A stretch of DNA of 64,000 nt from JANLTP01 sp031363055. GTDB lineage: Bacteria > Pseudomonadota > Gammaproteobacteria > Burkholderiales > Burkholderiaceae_E. A program made the translations under genes and the position numbers. The stretch spans positions 1 to 64,000 of the forward strand of contig JANLTP010000079.1 in NCBI GenBank assembly GCA_031363055.1. Reading direction: 5' to 3'. The notes below the pieces were generated by a model. The model saw only the letters and a program-made list of their open reading frames with translations, did not search any database and had not been told where the DNA came from. Of this stretch, positions 50,280 through 58,765 are shown in pieces; the first letter of the stretch is position 1; every line of letters begins with the position of its first letter.

Positions 50280-51599
50280 CTATTTCGCGACGCCCATCAC
50301 ATAGTCAGGCAGCCAGGTCACGAGAATCGGAAAGACCGTGATCGCGGCGATACAAACCACCAGGCAGCCAAAGAACGGAATCGCCGCGCGCGCGATGGTG
50401 TTCGAGTCCTTGCCCGTCATGTTCTGAAGTACGAACAAGTTAAAGCCGACCGGTGGTGTGACCTCGGCAATTTCAACCAGCAGGACAATGAAGATGCCGA
50501 ACCAGACAAGATCGAAGCCGGCCTTTTGAATCATCGGCAAGACCACGGCCGAGGTCAGAACGATCATTGAAATACCGTCGAGGGCGGTGCCCAGAATGAT
50601 GTAGATCACTGCGAGCAGGGCAATCAGCAAGGTCGGCGACAAACCGAGCGCCGACACCCATTCGGCGAGCGCACGCGGAATGCCGGTGAAGGCCATGGTC
50701 TTGGTCAGAAACGCTGCGCCGGCGAGAATGAACATGATCATGCAGGACACACGCGTCGCGCCCATCAGGCTGTCGCGAAAATTCGCCCAATTCAGTGAGC
50801 GGCCAGCGGCGGCAATCAACAACGAGCCGAGTACGCCATAAGCCGCACATTCGGTGGCGGTTGCCCAACCGGCGACCAGTACCCAGACAATGAAGACGAT
50901 CAACAAGCCGCAAGGTATCAAGCTGCCCGAGCGGCGCAGTTTTTCAAGGAAGGGCTGATCAGGCTCCGGTGGCGGCACCCGATCCGGATTGCGCCAGGAC
51001 CACCAGGCGATATAGCCGGAGAACAGGATCATCAGCAGGAAGCCCGGAATGAAGCCAGCCAGGAATATCCGGATGATCGAGGCGTCGGCGGCGACTGCGT
51101 AGACAACCATCGTGATGGAAGGTGGAATCAAAATGCCCAGCGTGCCGGCCGTGGCCAGGCTGCCCAGTGCCAGGCGTTCGTCATAACCTCGGCGCAATAG
51201 TTCAGGCAGAGCGACCTTGGCGATGGTGGCGGTAGTAGCGGCCGAAGAACCCGACACCGAGCCGAAAATTCCGCAGCCCAGAATGGTCGTGTGCATGAGG
51301 CGGCCGGGCACCCGGTTCAACCAAGGGGTCAGGCCCTCGAACATCTGCTCGGAGAGCTTGGTGCGAAACAGGATCTCGCCCATCCAGATGAACATCGGCA
51401 GCGCGGCCAATTCCCAGGAGGCGTTCGACTCCCAGAGTGCCGAGAACAGGGTTTGACTGATTTGTTCGGTCGACTTGGACGTGAACAAGGTCATGCCGAC
51501 CCAACCGACCATGGCCAAGGTCAGCGCGATCCAGACGCCGCCGGTCAGCAGGATCATCATGATGACGAGCAACAGCCCGCCGATTTCAACGACCGACAT
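50280..51599 (-). CDS. dctM: TRAP transporter large permease (DctM)
   Basis: A 439-residue DctM-type subunit with about 12 hydrophobic segments. Family segments include MFIWMGEILFRTKLSEQMFEG, GCGIFGSVSGSSAATTATIA, ATAGTLGILIPPS and ALDGISMIVLTSAVVLP. With the DctQ and DctP encoded upstream it forms a sodium- or proton-driven uptake system for a small organic acid or amino acid. The 35-bp spacer after dctQ contains a perfect 11-base tandem duplication. Confidence 0.93.
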   Translation of the reverse strand: MSVVEIGGLLLVIMMILLTGGVWIALTLAMVGWVGMTLFTSKSTEQISQTLFSALWESNASWELAALPMFIWMGEILFRTKLSEQMFEGLTPWLNRVPGRLMHTTILGCGIFGSVSGSSAATTATIAKVALPELLRRGYDERLALGSLATAGTLGILIPPSITMVVYAVAADASIIRIFLAGFIPGFLLMILFSGYIAWWSWRNPDRVPPPEPDQPFLEKLRRSGSLIPCGLLIVFIVWVLVAGWATATECAAYGVLGSLLIAAAGRSLNWANFRDSLMGATRVSCMIMFILAGAAFLTKTMAFTGIPRALAEWVSALGLSPTLLIALLAVIYIILGTALDGISMIVLTSAVVLPMIQKAGFDLVWFGIFIVLLVEIAEVTPPVGFNLFVLQNMTGKDSNTIARAAIPFFGCLVVCIAAITVFPILVTWLPDYVMGVAK

Positions 51600-51610
51600 G
51601 ATGACTTCCC

Positions 51611-51634
51611 GTCAGTACATTAGTCAGTACATTC
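51611..51634. repeat. 12-bp duplication in the dctQ-dctM spacer
   Basis: gtcagtacatta (51611-51622) is followed directly by gtcagtacattc (51623-51634) between the dctQ stop and the dctM start. Confidence 0.9.
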
Positions 51635-52168
51635 TTAAACATCTTCACTGAAGTCACCCCGTGCGTGGCGTTCTTCGACGGCGCGGACATAACACGGCTT
51701 TTCGCCGCGCATGACCGCATACAGCTCTTCTGCGATTGCGCCGAACAGCAACCAGGCACCGAACACAAAACTCAACTGCGGGATCCAGATCGGTATTACC
51801 AGCAGGCCGCCAGACATATCACCGCCGCTCCAACTGCCATAAACATAAGCTGTGGTGGACACAGCGAGATAGCCGACAAATACGGTGCCCAACGACAGGC
51901 TGAATAGTTCGAACCAACGGCGCGATACGGGTGAAAGTTTGGTGAGAAACAATTCGACGCGAACGAAATCACCGCGTCGAAAGGTGTGCGCCAGACCGAA
52001 GAATGCGGCGGCTGCGGTTAACCAGGAAACGACATCTTCCCAGCCGCCGGTCCTCAGACCCAATTCGCGCATGGTGGTGGTCGCCAGCATGGATATGAAG
52101 ATGGCAAATACAAAAAACGCCGCGAGATAGCCCGCGGCGTCGTATAGAACGTTCAGCGCGCGGCGCAT
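51635..52168 (-). CDS. dctQ: TRAP transporter small permease (DctQ)
   Basis: A 177-residue protein with four membrane segments (about 12-30, 45-63, 85-107 and 127-149). It carries the DctQ-like GWEDVVSWLTAAAAFFGLAHTFRRGDFVRVEL. It couples the periplasmic receptor to the large permease. The start overlaps the dctP stop by one base. The C-terminus is a charged cytoplasmic tail. Confidence 0.9.
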   Translation of the reverse strand: MRRALNVLYDAAGYLAAFFVFAIFISMLATTTMRELGLRTGGWEDVVSWLTAAAAFFGLAHTFRRGDFVRVELFLTKLSPVSRRWFELFSLSLGTVFVGYLAVSTTAYVYGSWSGGDMSGGLLVIPIWIPQLSFVFGAWLLFGAIAEELYAVMRGEKPCYVRAVEERHARGDFSEDV

Positions 52169-53142
52169 TACTTCTTGTTGAACGTGTCGACCAGCGCCTT
52201 GCCGTCCGGGCCGGCCTTCTTGAGCCAGTCGTCAAGCATGGTTGAGCCGACTTGTTTGAGGTCAGCCGTCAACTTGGCGGGTGGAACCATGATCTTCATG
52301 CCTTTTTCGGCCAACGCTTTTTTATAGAATTCGTTCTTCTCTTCGGAGACTTGCCAGCCACGCTTCTCGGCATCAGCGCCGGCCTTCAGCACGGCATCCT
52401 GGGTCGGCTTGTCGAGCGCCTCAAACGCCTTCCGGTTCAACAGGACCGCGTTTTTCGGTAACCAGGCCTGCGTGTCGTAAAAGTACTTGATGTGTTCATA
52501 AGTCTTCGAGTCGAAACCGGTAGAGCCCGAGGACATATACGACTCGATTGCGCCGGTCGCCAGCGCCTGCGGCAGCTCGGCCGCCTGAATCGTGACCGGT
52601 TGCGCGCCAATCAGCTCGGCGATCTTGGCGGTGGACGGGCTGTAGGCGCGCCATTTGATCTTGCGCATGTCAGCGACACTGTCAATCTCTTTTTTGACGT
52701 AAATGCCCTGGGGTGGCCAAGGTACTGAATACAGCAGCATCATGCCTTGTGCGCCAAGCACTTTTTCAAGCGCAGGCTTTTGAACGATCGACAGGCGTTG
52801 CGCATCCTTGTAACTGGTGGCGAGGAACGGCATGCCGTCGAGCCCGTATAGCGGATTCTCATTTTCGAAGTTGACCAACAGGATTTCGCCCAATTGCGCC
52901 TGGCCGTTCTGTACCGCGCGCTTGATCTCCGGCGCCTTGAACAGCGACGCGTTGGCATGGACCGTGATCTTGAGTTTGCCGGCCGTTGCTCGCTCGACAT
53001 CATTGGCGAATTGAACCAGATTTTCGGTATGAAAATTGCCTGCCGCATAGGCGGCGGGCAGGTCCCATTTGGTCTGAGCCGATACGGGGTTAGCCGAAAA
53101 AATCGCAGCGATGGCGATTGCGAGTGAGCCGAACTGTTTCAT
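52168..53142 (-). CDS. dctP: TRAP transporter substrate-binding protein (DctP)
   Basis: A 324-residue periplasmic receptor with signal peptide MKQFGSLAIAIAAIFSANPVSA. The DctP fold is marked by the conserved Arg in DMRKIKWRAYSPSTAKIAELIGAQPV, which salt-bridges the substrate carboxylate, and by QALATGAIESYMSSGSTGFDS. A GGAGG six bases upstream fixes the start at 53142. The ligand is unknown; proximity to DadA suggests an amino or imino acid. The gene is divergent from the MarR-like regulator, with 223 bp between them. Confidence 0.93.
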   Translation of the reverse strand: MKQFGSLAIAIAAIFSANPVSAQTKWDLPAAYAAGNFHTENLVQFANDVERATAGKLKITVHANASLFKAPEIKRAVQNGQAQLGEILLVNFENENPLYGLDGMPFLATSYKDAQRLSIVQKPALEKVLGAQGMMLLYSVPWPPQGIYVKKEIDSVADMRKIKWRAYSPSTAKIAELIGAQPVTIQAAELPQALATGAIESYMSSGSTGFDSKTYEHIKYFYDTQAWLPKNAVLLNRKAFEALDKPTQDAVLKAGADAEKRGWQVSEEKNEFYKKALAEKGMKIMVPPAKLTADLKQVGSTMLDDWLKKAGPDGKALVDTFNKK

Positions 53143-53302
53143 TAAGCCTCCGAAGCTAGGGAATCGAATGATGGTTTGGGTACAACGAGCGAGTCGGCGC
53201 AAAGTTTACGCGGCCTTGCCCACAACAGATAGTTACGCGGCTGCAATAGCGGCAATCGCGAATTACGATGGCCGTGATGCTAAGATTTATAGTAACGATT
53301 TG

Positions 53303-53317
53303 TCAATGTTTTATTGA
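53303..53317. promoter_or_regulatory. candidate MarR operator in the dctP-marR intergenic region
   Basis: TCAAT-N5-ATTGA (53303-53317) is a 15-bp inverted repeat in an AT-rich patch (about 53280-53345), with an adjacent TGATATCA palindrome at 53315-53322. It is 49 bp before the regulator gene, in the divergent spacer, where an autoregulating MarR protein would be expected to bind. Confidence 0.45.
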
Positions 53318-53365
53318 TATCATATTTTTATTGCGGCAGAATAAAGAGACTTCGGAGAGCAATTC

Positions 53366-53998
53366 ATGCAGCAGCGCAAGTCAAAAGCCAACGTCACCCA
53401 TCGCTTACCTGCAAACCGACTAACTACCAGCGGATTACCCGCTAGCGGCATACGTATTGGTGGCTTACCCACCAGCGGTTTGCCCACCAGCGAAATTCCG
53501 TTCCGGATTCTGTCGTCGGCGCATCTTGCGGCCGGAGCGGTGCCAGAGCTATCCGAACTCGAATTCGGTCTGATCGTCGCCAACAATTCGTTTTCACGTT
53601 GGGTGGTGCGCTGCATGTCGGCAGCCGGAGCGCCCGACCTGACTCACATTGACATCATGTTGCTGCACCATGCGCATCACCGCGACCGTAAAAAGAAGCT
53701 CGCCGATCTGAGCTTTACGCTGAACTATGAGGACACCCACGTGGTCAGCTACTCGCTGAAGAAAATGCTGACCCAGGGATTGCTGGCCAGCGAGAAAATC
53801 GGCAAGGAGGTCTACTACTCGACCACTGCGGACGGCGCTCACCTAGTTGAGCGTTATCGCAAGGTGCGCGATCAATGCCTGTTGCCGGCGGTGCAATCTG
53901 AAATCGCTGATACGCAACAACTGGCCCAGGTGGCGCAGGTGCTGCGCATGCTCTCGGGTCTGTACGACCAGGCGGCACGCGGCGCCGCGTCGCTATGA
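53366..53998 (+). CDS. MarR/winged-helix transcriptional regulator
   Basis: A 210-residue DNA-binding protein. Residues about 75-165 form a winged helix of the MarR type (LTHIDIMLLHHAHHRDRKKKLADLSFTLNYEDTHVVSYSLKKMLTQGLL, then KIGKEVYYSTTADG as the wing). A helical C-terminus is probably for dimerisation. The N-terminal 45 residues are unusual: five pentapeptide units made by a 15-bp repeat. The stop overlaps the hydantoinase gene start by 4 bp, so it is the first gene of that operon and probably its regulator. Confidence 0.82.
   Translation: MQQRKSKANVTHRLPANRLTTSGLPASGIRIGGLPTSGLPTSEIPFRILSSAHLAAGAVPELSELEFGLIVANNSFSRWVVRCMSAAGAPDLTHIDIMLLHHAHHRDRKKKLADLSFTLNYEDTHVVSYSLKKMLTQGLLASEKIGKEVYYSTTADGAHLVERYRKVRDQCLLPAVQSEIADTQQLAQVAQVLRMLSGLYDQAARGAASL
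53420..53494 (+). repeat. 15-bp repeat x5 at the marR 5' end (LPTSG-type pentapeptides)
   Basis: Five in-frame 15-bp units encode LTTSG, LPASG, IRIGG, LPTSG and LPTSE; the last two units are the most alike at DNA level. They form a disordered N-terminal arm before the winged helix. Confidence 0.85.
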
Positions 53999-56900
53999 GC
54001 GTGACCGACGTGAGTTCGCGTTGGCAGTTCTGGATCGACCGTGGCGGCACATTCACCGATGTCATCGGTCGGCGACCGGACGGTAGCTTACAGACCGCCA
54101 AGTTGCTGTCGGAAAACCCCGAGCAATACGCCGACGCGGCGGTCGCAGGGATTCGGCAATTGCTCGGCCTGCGCGCCGGCCAACCAATCAGCGCCGAGCA
54201 GGTTTCAGTCGTAAAAATGGGGACGACGGTAGCGACCAACGCCTTGCTCGAGCGCAAGGGCGAACCGTTGTTATTGGCCGTGACCAAGGGCTTTCGTGAC
54301 GGCTTGAGAATCGCTTATCAGAACCGTCCAAAGCTGTTTGATCGCGAAATTGTATTGCCCGAATTGCTGTACCGCGAGGTAATCGAAATCGACGAGCGGA
54401 TGGCTGCCGATGGCACCGTCCTGCAAGTGCTTGACCGGCAGTCGGCGCACGCCTTGCTGCAGTCCGGGTTCGAGCGTGGCCTGCGCTCGATTGCCATCGT
54501 GCTCATGCATGGTTACCGGTATTCGCAGCACGAGCAGGCGATTGAGGCGCTCGCGCGTGCCATCGGCTTTACGCAGATTTCGGTGTCGCACAAAGTCTCA
54601 CCGCTCATCAAGTTTGTCGCTCGTGGCGACACAACCGTCGTCGATGCCTATCTGTCGCCGATATTGCGGCGTTACGTCGAGCAATTGACCGCCGCCATGC
54701 CGGGCGTGTCGTTGCAGTTCATGCAATCAAACGGCGGACTGACCGAGGCGTGCGCCTTTCAAGGCAAGGACTCGATCCTGTCGGGGCCGGCCGGCGGTAT
54801 TGTCGGTATGGCGCGCGTCTCGGAAGCGGCTGGGCAGGGGCGGGTCATCGGCTTCGATATGGGCGGAACGTCCACCGATGTCTCACACTACGCCGGTGAG
54901 TTCGAGCATGTCTTCGATACTCAGGTCGCCGGCGTGCGCATGCGTGCGCCGATGCTCAGTATTCACACGGTCGCCGCTGGCGGCGGATCGGTCCTGCACT
55001 TTGACGGCAGCAAGCTGCGCGCTGGCCCTGATTCGGCTGGTGCCAACCCGGGTCCGGCCTGTTATCGGCGCGGCGGCCCGCTGACCGTTACCGATGCCAA
55101 TCTGTTGTTGGGCAAGATTCAACCGGCATTCTTTCCGGCGGTATTTGGCCCGAATGCTGACCAACTGCTGGACGCGCAGGTCGTCGACGAAAAGTTCACG
55201 GCTTTGGCGCGTGAGGTTTCACACGTCACTGGCCGGATTTTGAGCAAGGAGCAACTGGCGCAGGGCTTTATCGATATTGCCGTGGCCAACATGGCCAACG
55301 CCATCAAGAAGATATCGGTGCAGCGCGGCTATGACATCACCCGTTACGCGCTGACCGTGTTTGGTGGTGCTGGCGGTCAGCATGCCTGCCTGGTCGCTGA
55401 CGCGTTGGCGATGACCCAGGTTTTGGCGCATCCATTGGCAGGCGTGTTGTCGGCCTACGGCATGGGTCTGGCGAGACAAACCGCGATCCGGGAACGCTCG
55501 ATTGAGCTGCCGCTTGATGCGTACGGTTTGCAGGCGGCCGAGCTGCAGCTTGATGGACTGGAGCGGCAAACGCGAGCCGAGCTGCACAGTCAGGCTGATC
55601 CTTCCAGTGGCGTTTCGGTTCGTCGTACCGTCCATCTGCGCTATGACGGTACCGATACCAGCCTACCCGTTGATTGGAGTAGTGATGCAGCCATGCGCGC
55701 GCAATTCGAGCGCGCTTACCGTAATCGTTTTGCTTTTCTGATGCCCGGGCGTGCACTGATCATCGAATCGGTTGTTGCGCAGGCCAGCGAACTGGTGACC
55801 GACGAACAGACAACAGTCACTCAGCCAGCGCCACCCAGCGAATCGCCCGAGGCGTTTGTGCGGTTGCGCGATTCGGTGCCAAGCGATCCTTTACCAGTCA
55901 GCCAAGTCCCCCTCTATTGCACGGGCGACTGGCGCCAGGCCACCCTTTATCGACGAGCCGACTTGAAAGCGGGCGATCGTATCAACGGCCCGGCGATCAT
56001 CGCCGAGGACAACGCCACGACGATTATCGAGCCGGGCTGGCGGGCGCAGATGAGTGCGCGGCTTGACCTGCTGTTAGCGCGCGTCGAGGCTCGCCCGAAA
56101 CACACGGCGCTGGGGACCGATGCCGACCCGGTGATGCTGGAGATCTTCAACAACCTCTTCATGTCGATTGCCGAGCAGATGGGTTATCGTCTGCAAAATA
56201 CCGCGCACTCGGTCAACATCAAAGAGCGTCTGGATTTTTCCTGCGCACTGTTCGATGCGGCGGGCAATCTGATTGCCAACGCACCGCACATGCCGGTACA
56301 TCTGGGATCCATGGGTGCCAGCGTGCAAGCGGTGATTGCAGCCAACGCGGCGACCTTGGCGCCGGGCGAGTCCTATGTACTGAACGATCCCTATGCCGGC
56401 GGCACCCATCTGCCCGACGTGACCGTCATTACGCCGGTGTTTGATGCGAGCGGCGCCGAGATACTTTTCTACGTCGGCTCGCGTGGCCATCATGCCGATA
56501 TTGGTGGCATCACACCCGGCTCGATGCCGCCCGATTCCCGAGTCATCGATGACGAGGGCGTGCTGATCACCAATTTCAAGCTCGTCGAAGCAAACAAAAT
56601 GCGCGAGGCAGAGTTGCGGGCCTTGTTGGCAACGGCCAGCTATCCGTCGCGCAACCCCGATCAAAACCTGGCAGATCTGCGCGCGCAGATCGCGGCCAAC
56701 GAGAAGGGTCGCGAGGAACTGCTGAACATGGTCGAGCAGTTTGGGCTTGACGTTGTACGGGCCTACATGAGCCATGTGCAGGACAATGCCGAAGAATCGG
56801 TACGGCGGGTGATCACCGCGCTGAACAACGGCTCATTTTGTGTGCGGCTCGATAACGGCGCGCAGATTCAGGTCGCGATCACGGTCGATCATGTCACGCG

Positions 56901-57681
56901 TAGCGCCATCATCGATTTCACAGGCACATCGATGCAGCAAGCGAACAACTTCAATGCACCCATGGCGGTGACGACCGCAGCGGTGCTCTATGTGTTCCGT
57001 ACGCTGGTCGATGCCGAGATTCCGATGAATGCCGGTTGCCTGAAGCCCTTGCAGATCATCATTCCGGCTGGCTCGATGCTCAATCCGAGTTACCCGGCGG
57101 CGGTCGTCGCCGGCAACGTCGAGACCTCAACATGCATTACCAATGCGTTATATGGTGCTTTGGGCGTGATGGCGTCGAGCCAACCGACGATGAATAACTT
57201 TACCTTTGGCAATGCGCGTTACCAGTACTACGAGACGATCTCGGGCGGCTCCGGTGCCGGTGGCCGATTTGACGGTAGCGGCCAGTTGATCGGCGGATTT
57301 GCCGGCACCTCGGCCGTGCAAACCCATATGTCGAATTCTCGGCTGACCGACCCGGAAGTATTGGAGCAGCGGTTTCCGGTGCGTCTCGAAAGTTATTGCC
57401 TGCGCCCGGATTCCGGTGGTCATGGACGCTGGCGTGGTGGCGATGGCGGCATCCGGACGATTCGCTTTCTGGAACCCATGACGGCCTCGATTCTCTCGAA
57501 TGGCCGAATTTATCCGGCCTTCGGCGCGCGCGGCGGCGGTGACGGCGCGACCGGCAAAAGCTACGTCTTGCGCGCCAATGGTGAACGCCTGCCGTTGGCG
57601 CATGCCGATCGCGCCGAGCTTGTGCCGGGGGATTGCTTTGTCGTCGAGACACCCGGCGGCGGCGGATTCGGCGAAGAGTAA
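53995..57681 (+). CDS. fused hydantoinase/5-oxoprolinase (HyuA-HyuB)
   Basis: A 1228-residue ATP-dependent lactam hydrolase. Residues about 10-690 are the HyuA half (FWIDRGGTFTDVIGRRPDG, KMGTTVATNALLERKGE, FDMGGTSTDVSHY, FGGAGGQHACLVADAL), an actin-like ATPase. Residues about 700-1228 are the HyuB half (NNLFMSIAEQMGYRLQNTAHSVNIKERLDFSCALFD, DPYAGGTHLPDVTV, GNVETSTCITNALYGALG). The closing GGGGFG is typical of OplAH-type fusions. Candidate substrates are 5-oxoproline, hydantoins or other small lactams. It is the second gene of the marR operon. Confidence 0.92.
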   Translation: MSVTDVSSRWQFWIDRGGTFTDVIGRRPDGSLQTAKLLSENPEQYADAAVAGIRQLLGLRAGQPISAEQVSVVKMGTTVATNALLERKGEPLLLAVTKGFRDGLRIAYQNRPKLFDREIVLPELLYREVIEIDERMAADGTVLQVLDRQSAHALLQSGFERGLRSIAIVLMHGYRYSQHEQAIEALARAIGFTQISVSHKVSPLIKFVARGDTTVVDAYLSPILRRYVEQLTAAMPGVSLQFMQSNGGLTEACAFQGKDSILSGPAGGIVGMARVSEAAGQGRVIGFDMGGTSTDVSHYAGEFEHVFDTQVAGVRMRAPMLSIHTVAAGGGSVLHFDGSKLRAGPDSAGANPGPACYRRGGPLTVTDANLLLGKIQPAFFPAVFGPNADQLLDAQVVDEKFTALAREVSHVTGRILSKEQLAQGFIDIAVANMANAIKKISVQRGYDITRYALTVFGGAGGQHACLVADALAMTQVLAHPLAGVLSAYGMGLARQTAIRERSIELPLDAYGLQAAELQLDGLERQTRAELHSQADPSSGVSVRRTVHLRYDGTDTSLPVDWSSDAAMRAQFERAYRNRFAFLMPGRALIIESVVAQASELVTDEQTTVTQPAPPSESPEAFVRLRDSVPSDPLPVSQVPLYCTGDWRQATLYRRADLKAGDRINGPAIIAEDNATTIIEPGWRAQMSARLDLLLARVEARPKHTALGTDADPVMLEIFNNLFMSIAEQMGYRLQNTAHSVNIKERLDFSCALFDAAGNLIANAPHMPVHLGSMGASVQAVIAANAATLAPGESYVLNDPYAGGTHLPDVTVITPVFDASGAEILFYVGSRGHHADIGGITPGSMPPDSRVIDDEGVLITNFKLVEANKMREAELRALLATASYPSRNPDQNLADLRAQIAANEKGREELLNMVEQFGLDVVRAYMSHVQDNAEESVRRVITALNNGSFCVRLDNGAQIQVAITVDHVTRSAIIDFTGTSMQQANNFNAPMAVTTAAVLYVFRTLVDAEIPMNAGCLKPLQIIIPAGSMLNPSYPAAVVAGNVETSTCITNALYGALGVMASSQPTMNNFTFGNARYQYYETISGGSGAGGRFDGSGQLIGGFAGTSAVQTHMSNSRLTDPEVLEQRFPVRLESYCLRPDSGGHGRWRGGDGGIRTIRFLEPMTASILSNGRIYPAFGARGGGDGATGKSYVLRANGERLPLAHADRAELVPGDCFVVETPGGGGFGEE

Positions 57682-57714
57682 CATCGGGTAAACGCGACGG
57701 GAGTACTGATCGCC

Positions 57715-58728
57715 ATGAGACTGATGTTCAGACGGAATTCAGGTGCACGGCACCTTGCCCTCGAGTGCTTCGGTATTCGGTGTTTGTTTGGCCTTGTGCT
57801 GTTGCTTGCCGGGCCGGTAGCGGGTAACGCACAGGACTATCCGAACAAGCCAATCCGGATGATCGTGCCGTACCCGCCGGGCGGTGGCACCGACGTGATC
57901 GCGCGTATCGTTCATGAGCGTTTTTCCAGGGCGCTGGCCCAGAGCGTCATTATTGAGAATCGCGGCGGCGCCGGCGGTTCGCTCGGCACCGAGTTGGTGG
58001 CCAAGGCTGCCGCCGACGGTTACACGCTGCTGTTCACCTTGTCCTCGCACACGATCAATCCGGCGATTTATCCGAAACTCGGTTTTGATGTCGAGAACGA
58101 TTTTCTGCCGGTCTCACTGGTGGCGTCACTGCCACAGATATTGGTCGCAACCGTCAACTTCCCGGTCAACCGAATGTCCGAACTCAACGAGTTGGCCAAA
58201 GCCAAGCCAGGCAGTCTGAACTATGCGTCGGTCGGCAACGGCTCTCCGGGTCACATTGCCGGCGAGATGTACAAATTGAGCGCTGGCGTTGACATGGCGC
58301 ATATTCCTTACAAGGGGGGTGGTCCGGCCGTCACTGATGTGATCGGCGGCCAGGTTCCATTGCTTTGGGTGTCGATTCCTGCCGCCGCGCAATTCGTGAA
58401 GTCCGGCAAGCTCAAGGCTTTAGCGGTCAGCACGCGAAGCCGCAGCGCAGTGTTCCCGGACGTCCCGACGATGATCGAATCCGGATTCGCCGACTTTGAA
58501 GTGGACTCCTGGTATGCGCTGTTTGTGCCAGCGCGCACACCAGCAGCGATTGTGTCTCGTCTGCATGCTGCGATGACTCAAGCCTTGCGAGAACCCGAGA
58601 TTCGGGAAAAGTTATTGGCCCAGGGGGCCGAAGCCGTTGGCAGCTCGCCCGAAGAGTTGGGTGCCGTGGTTCGCAGTGAAATCCCGAAGTGGAGGCGTCT
58701 GGTTCGAGATGCCAAAATTACGCCCTGA
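57715..58728 (+). CDS. tripartite tricarboxylate-type receptor (TctC/Bug family)
   Basis: A 337-residue periplasmic solute receptor with a signal peptide (hydrophobic core about 24-38, ending GNAQ). Bug family marks are PNKPIRMIVPYPPGGGTDVIAR, ENRGGAGGSLGTELVAKAA, AHIPYKGGGPAVTDVIGGQV and FPDVPTMIESGF. The matching permeases TctA and TctB are not in the window; in the Burkholderiales such receptors are numerous and often orphaned. GGGAG precedes the ATG. Its place in the operon suggests it senses or binds the pathway substrate. Confidence 0.92.
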   Translation: MRLMFRRNSGARHLALECFGIRCLFGLVLLLAGPVAGNAQDYPNKPIRMIVPYPPGGGTDVIARIVHERFSRALAQSVIIENRGGAGGSLGTELVAKAAADGYTLLFTLSSHTINPAIYPKLGFDVENDFLPVSLVASLPQILVATVNFPVNRMSELNELAKAKPGSLNYASVGNGSPGHIAGEMYKLSAGVDMAHIPYKGGGPAVTDVIGGQVPLLWVSIPAAAQFVKSGKLKALAVSTRSRSAVFPDVPTMIESGFADFEVDSWYALFVPARTPAAIVSRLHAAMTQALREPEIREKLLAQGAEAVGSSPEELGAVVRSEIPKWRRLVRDAKITP

Positions 58729-58733
58729 TCCAA

Positions 58734-58765
58734 AGAGAACTTGAAATGCAGAGAACTTGAAATGC
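58734..58765 (+). repeat. 16-bp tandem duplication at the tctC-sauS junction
   Basis: agagaacttgaaatgc is present twice in direct succession (58734-58749, 58750-58765). The second copy contains the aldehyde dehydrogenase ATG (58762); the first holds a duplicate, out-of-frame ATG. Confidence 0.95.

Noticed and set aside
53465..53494. LPTSG/LPTSE in the MarR protein as sortase signals
   Set aside because: N-terminal position, Gram-negative gene content and no following membrane helix or basic tail; the match is a by-product of the 15-bp repeat.
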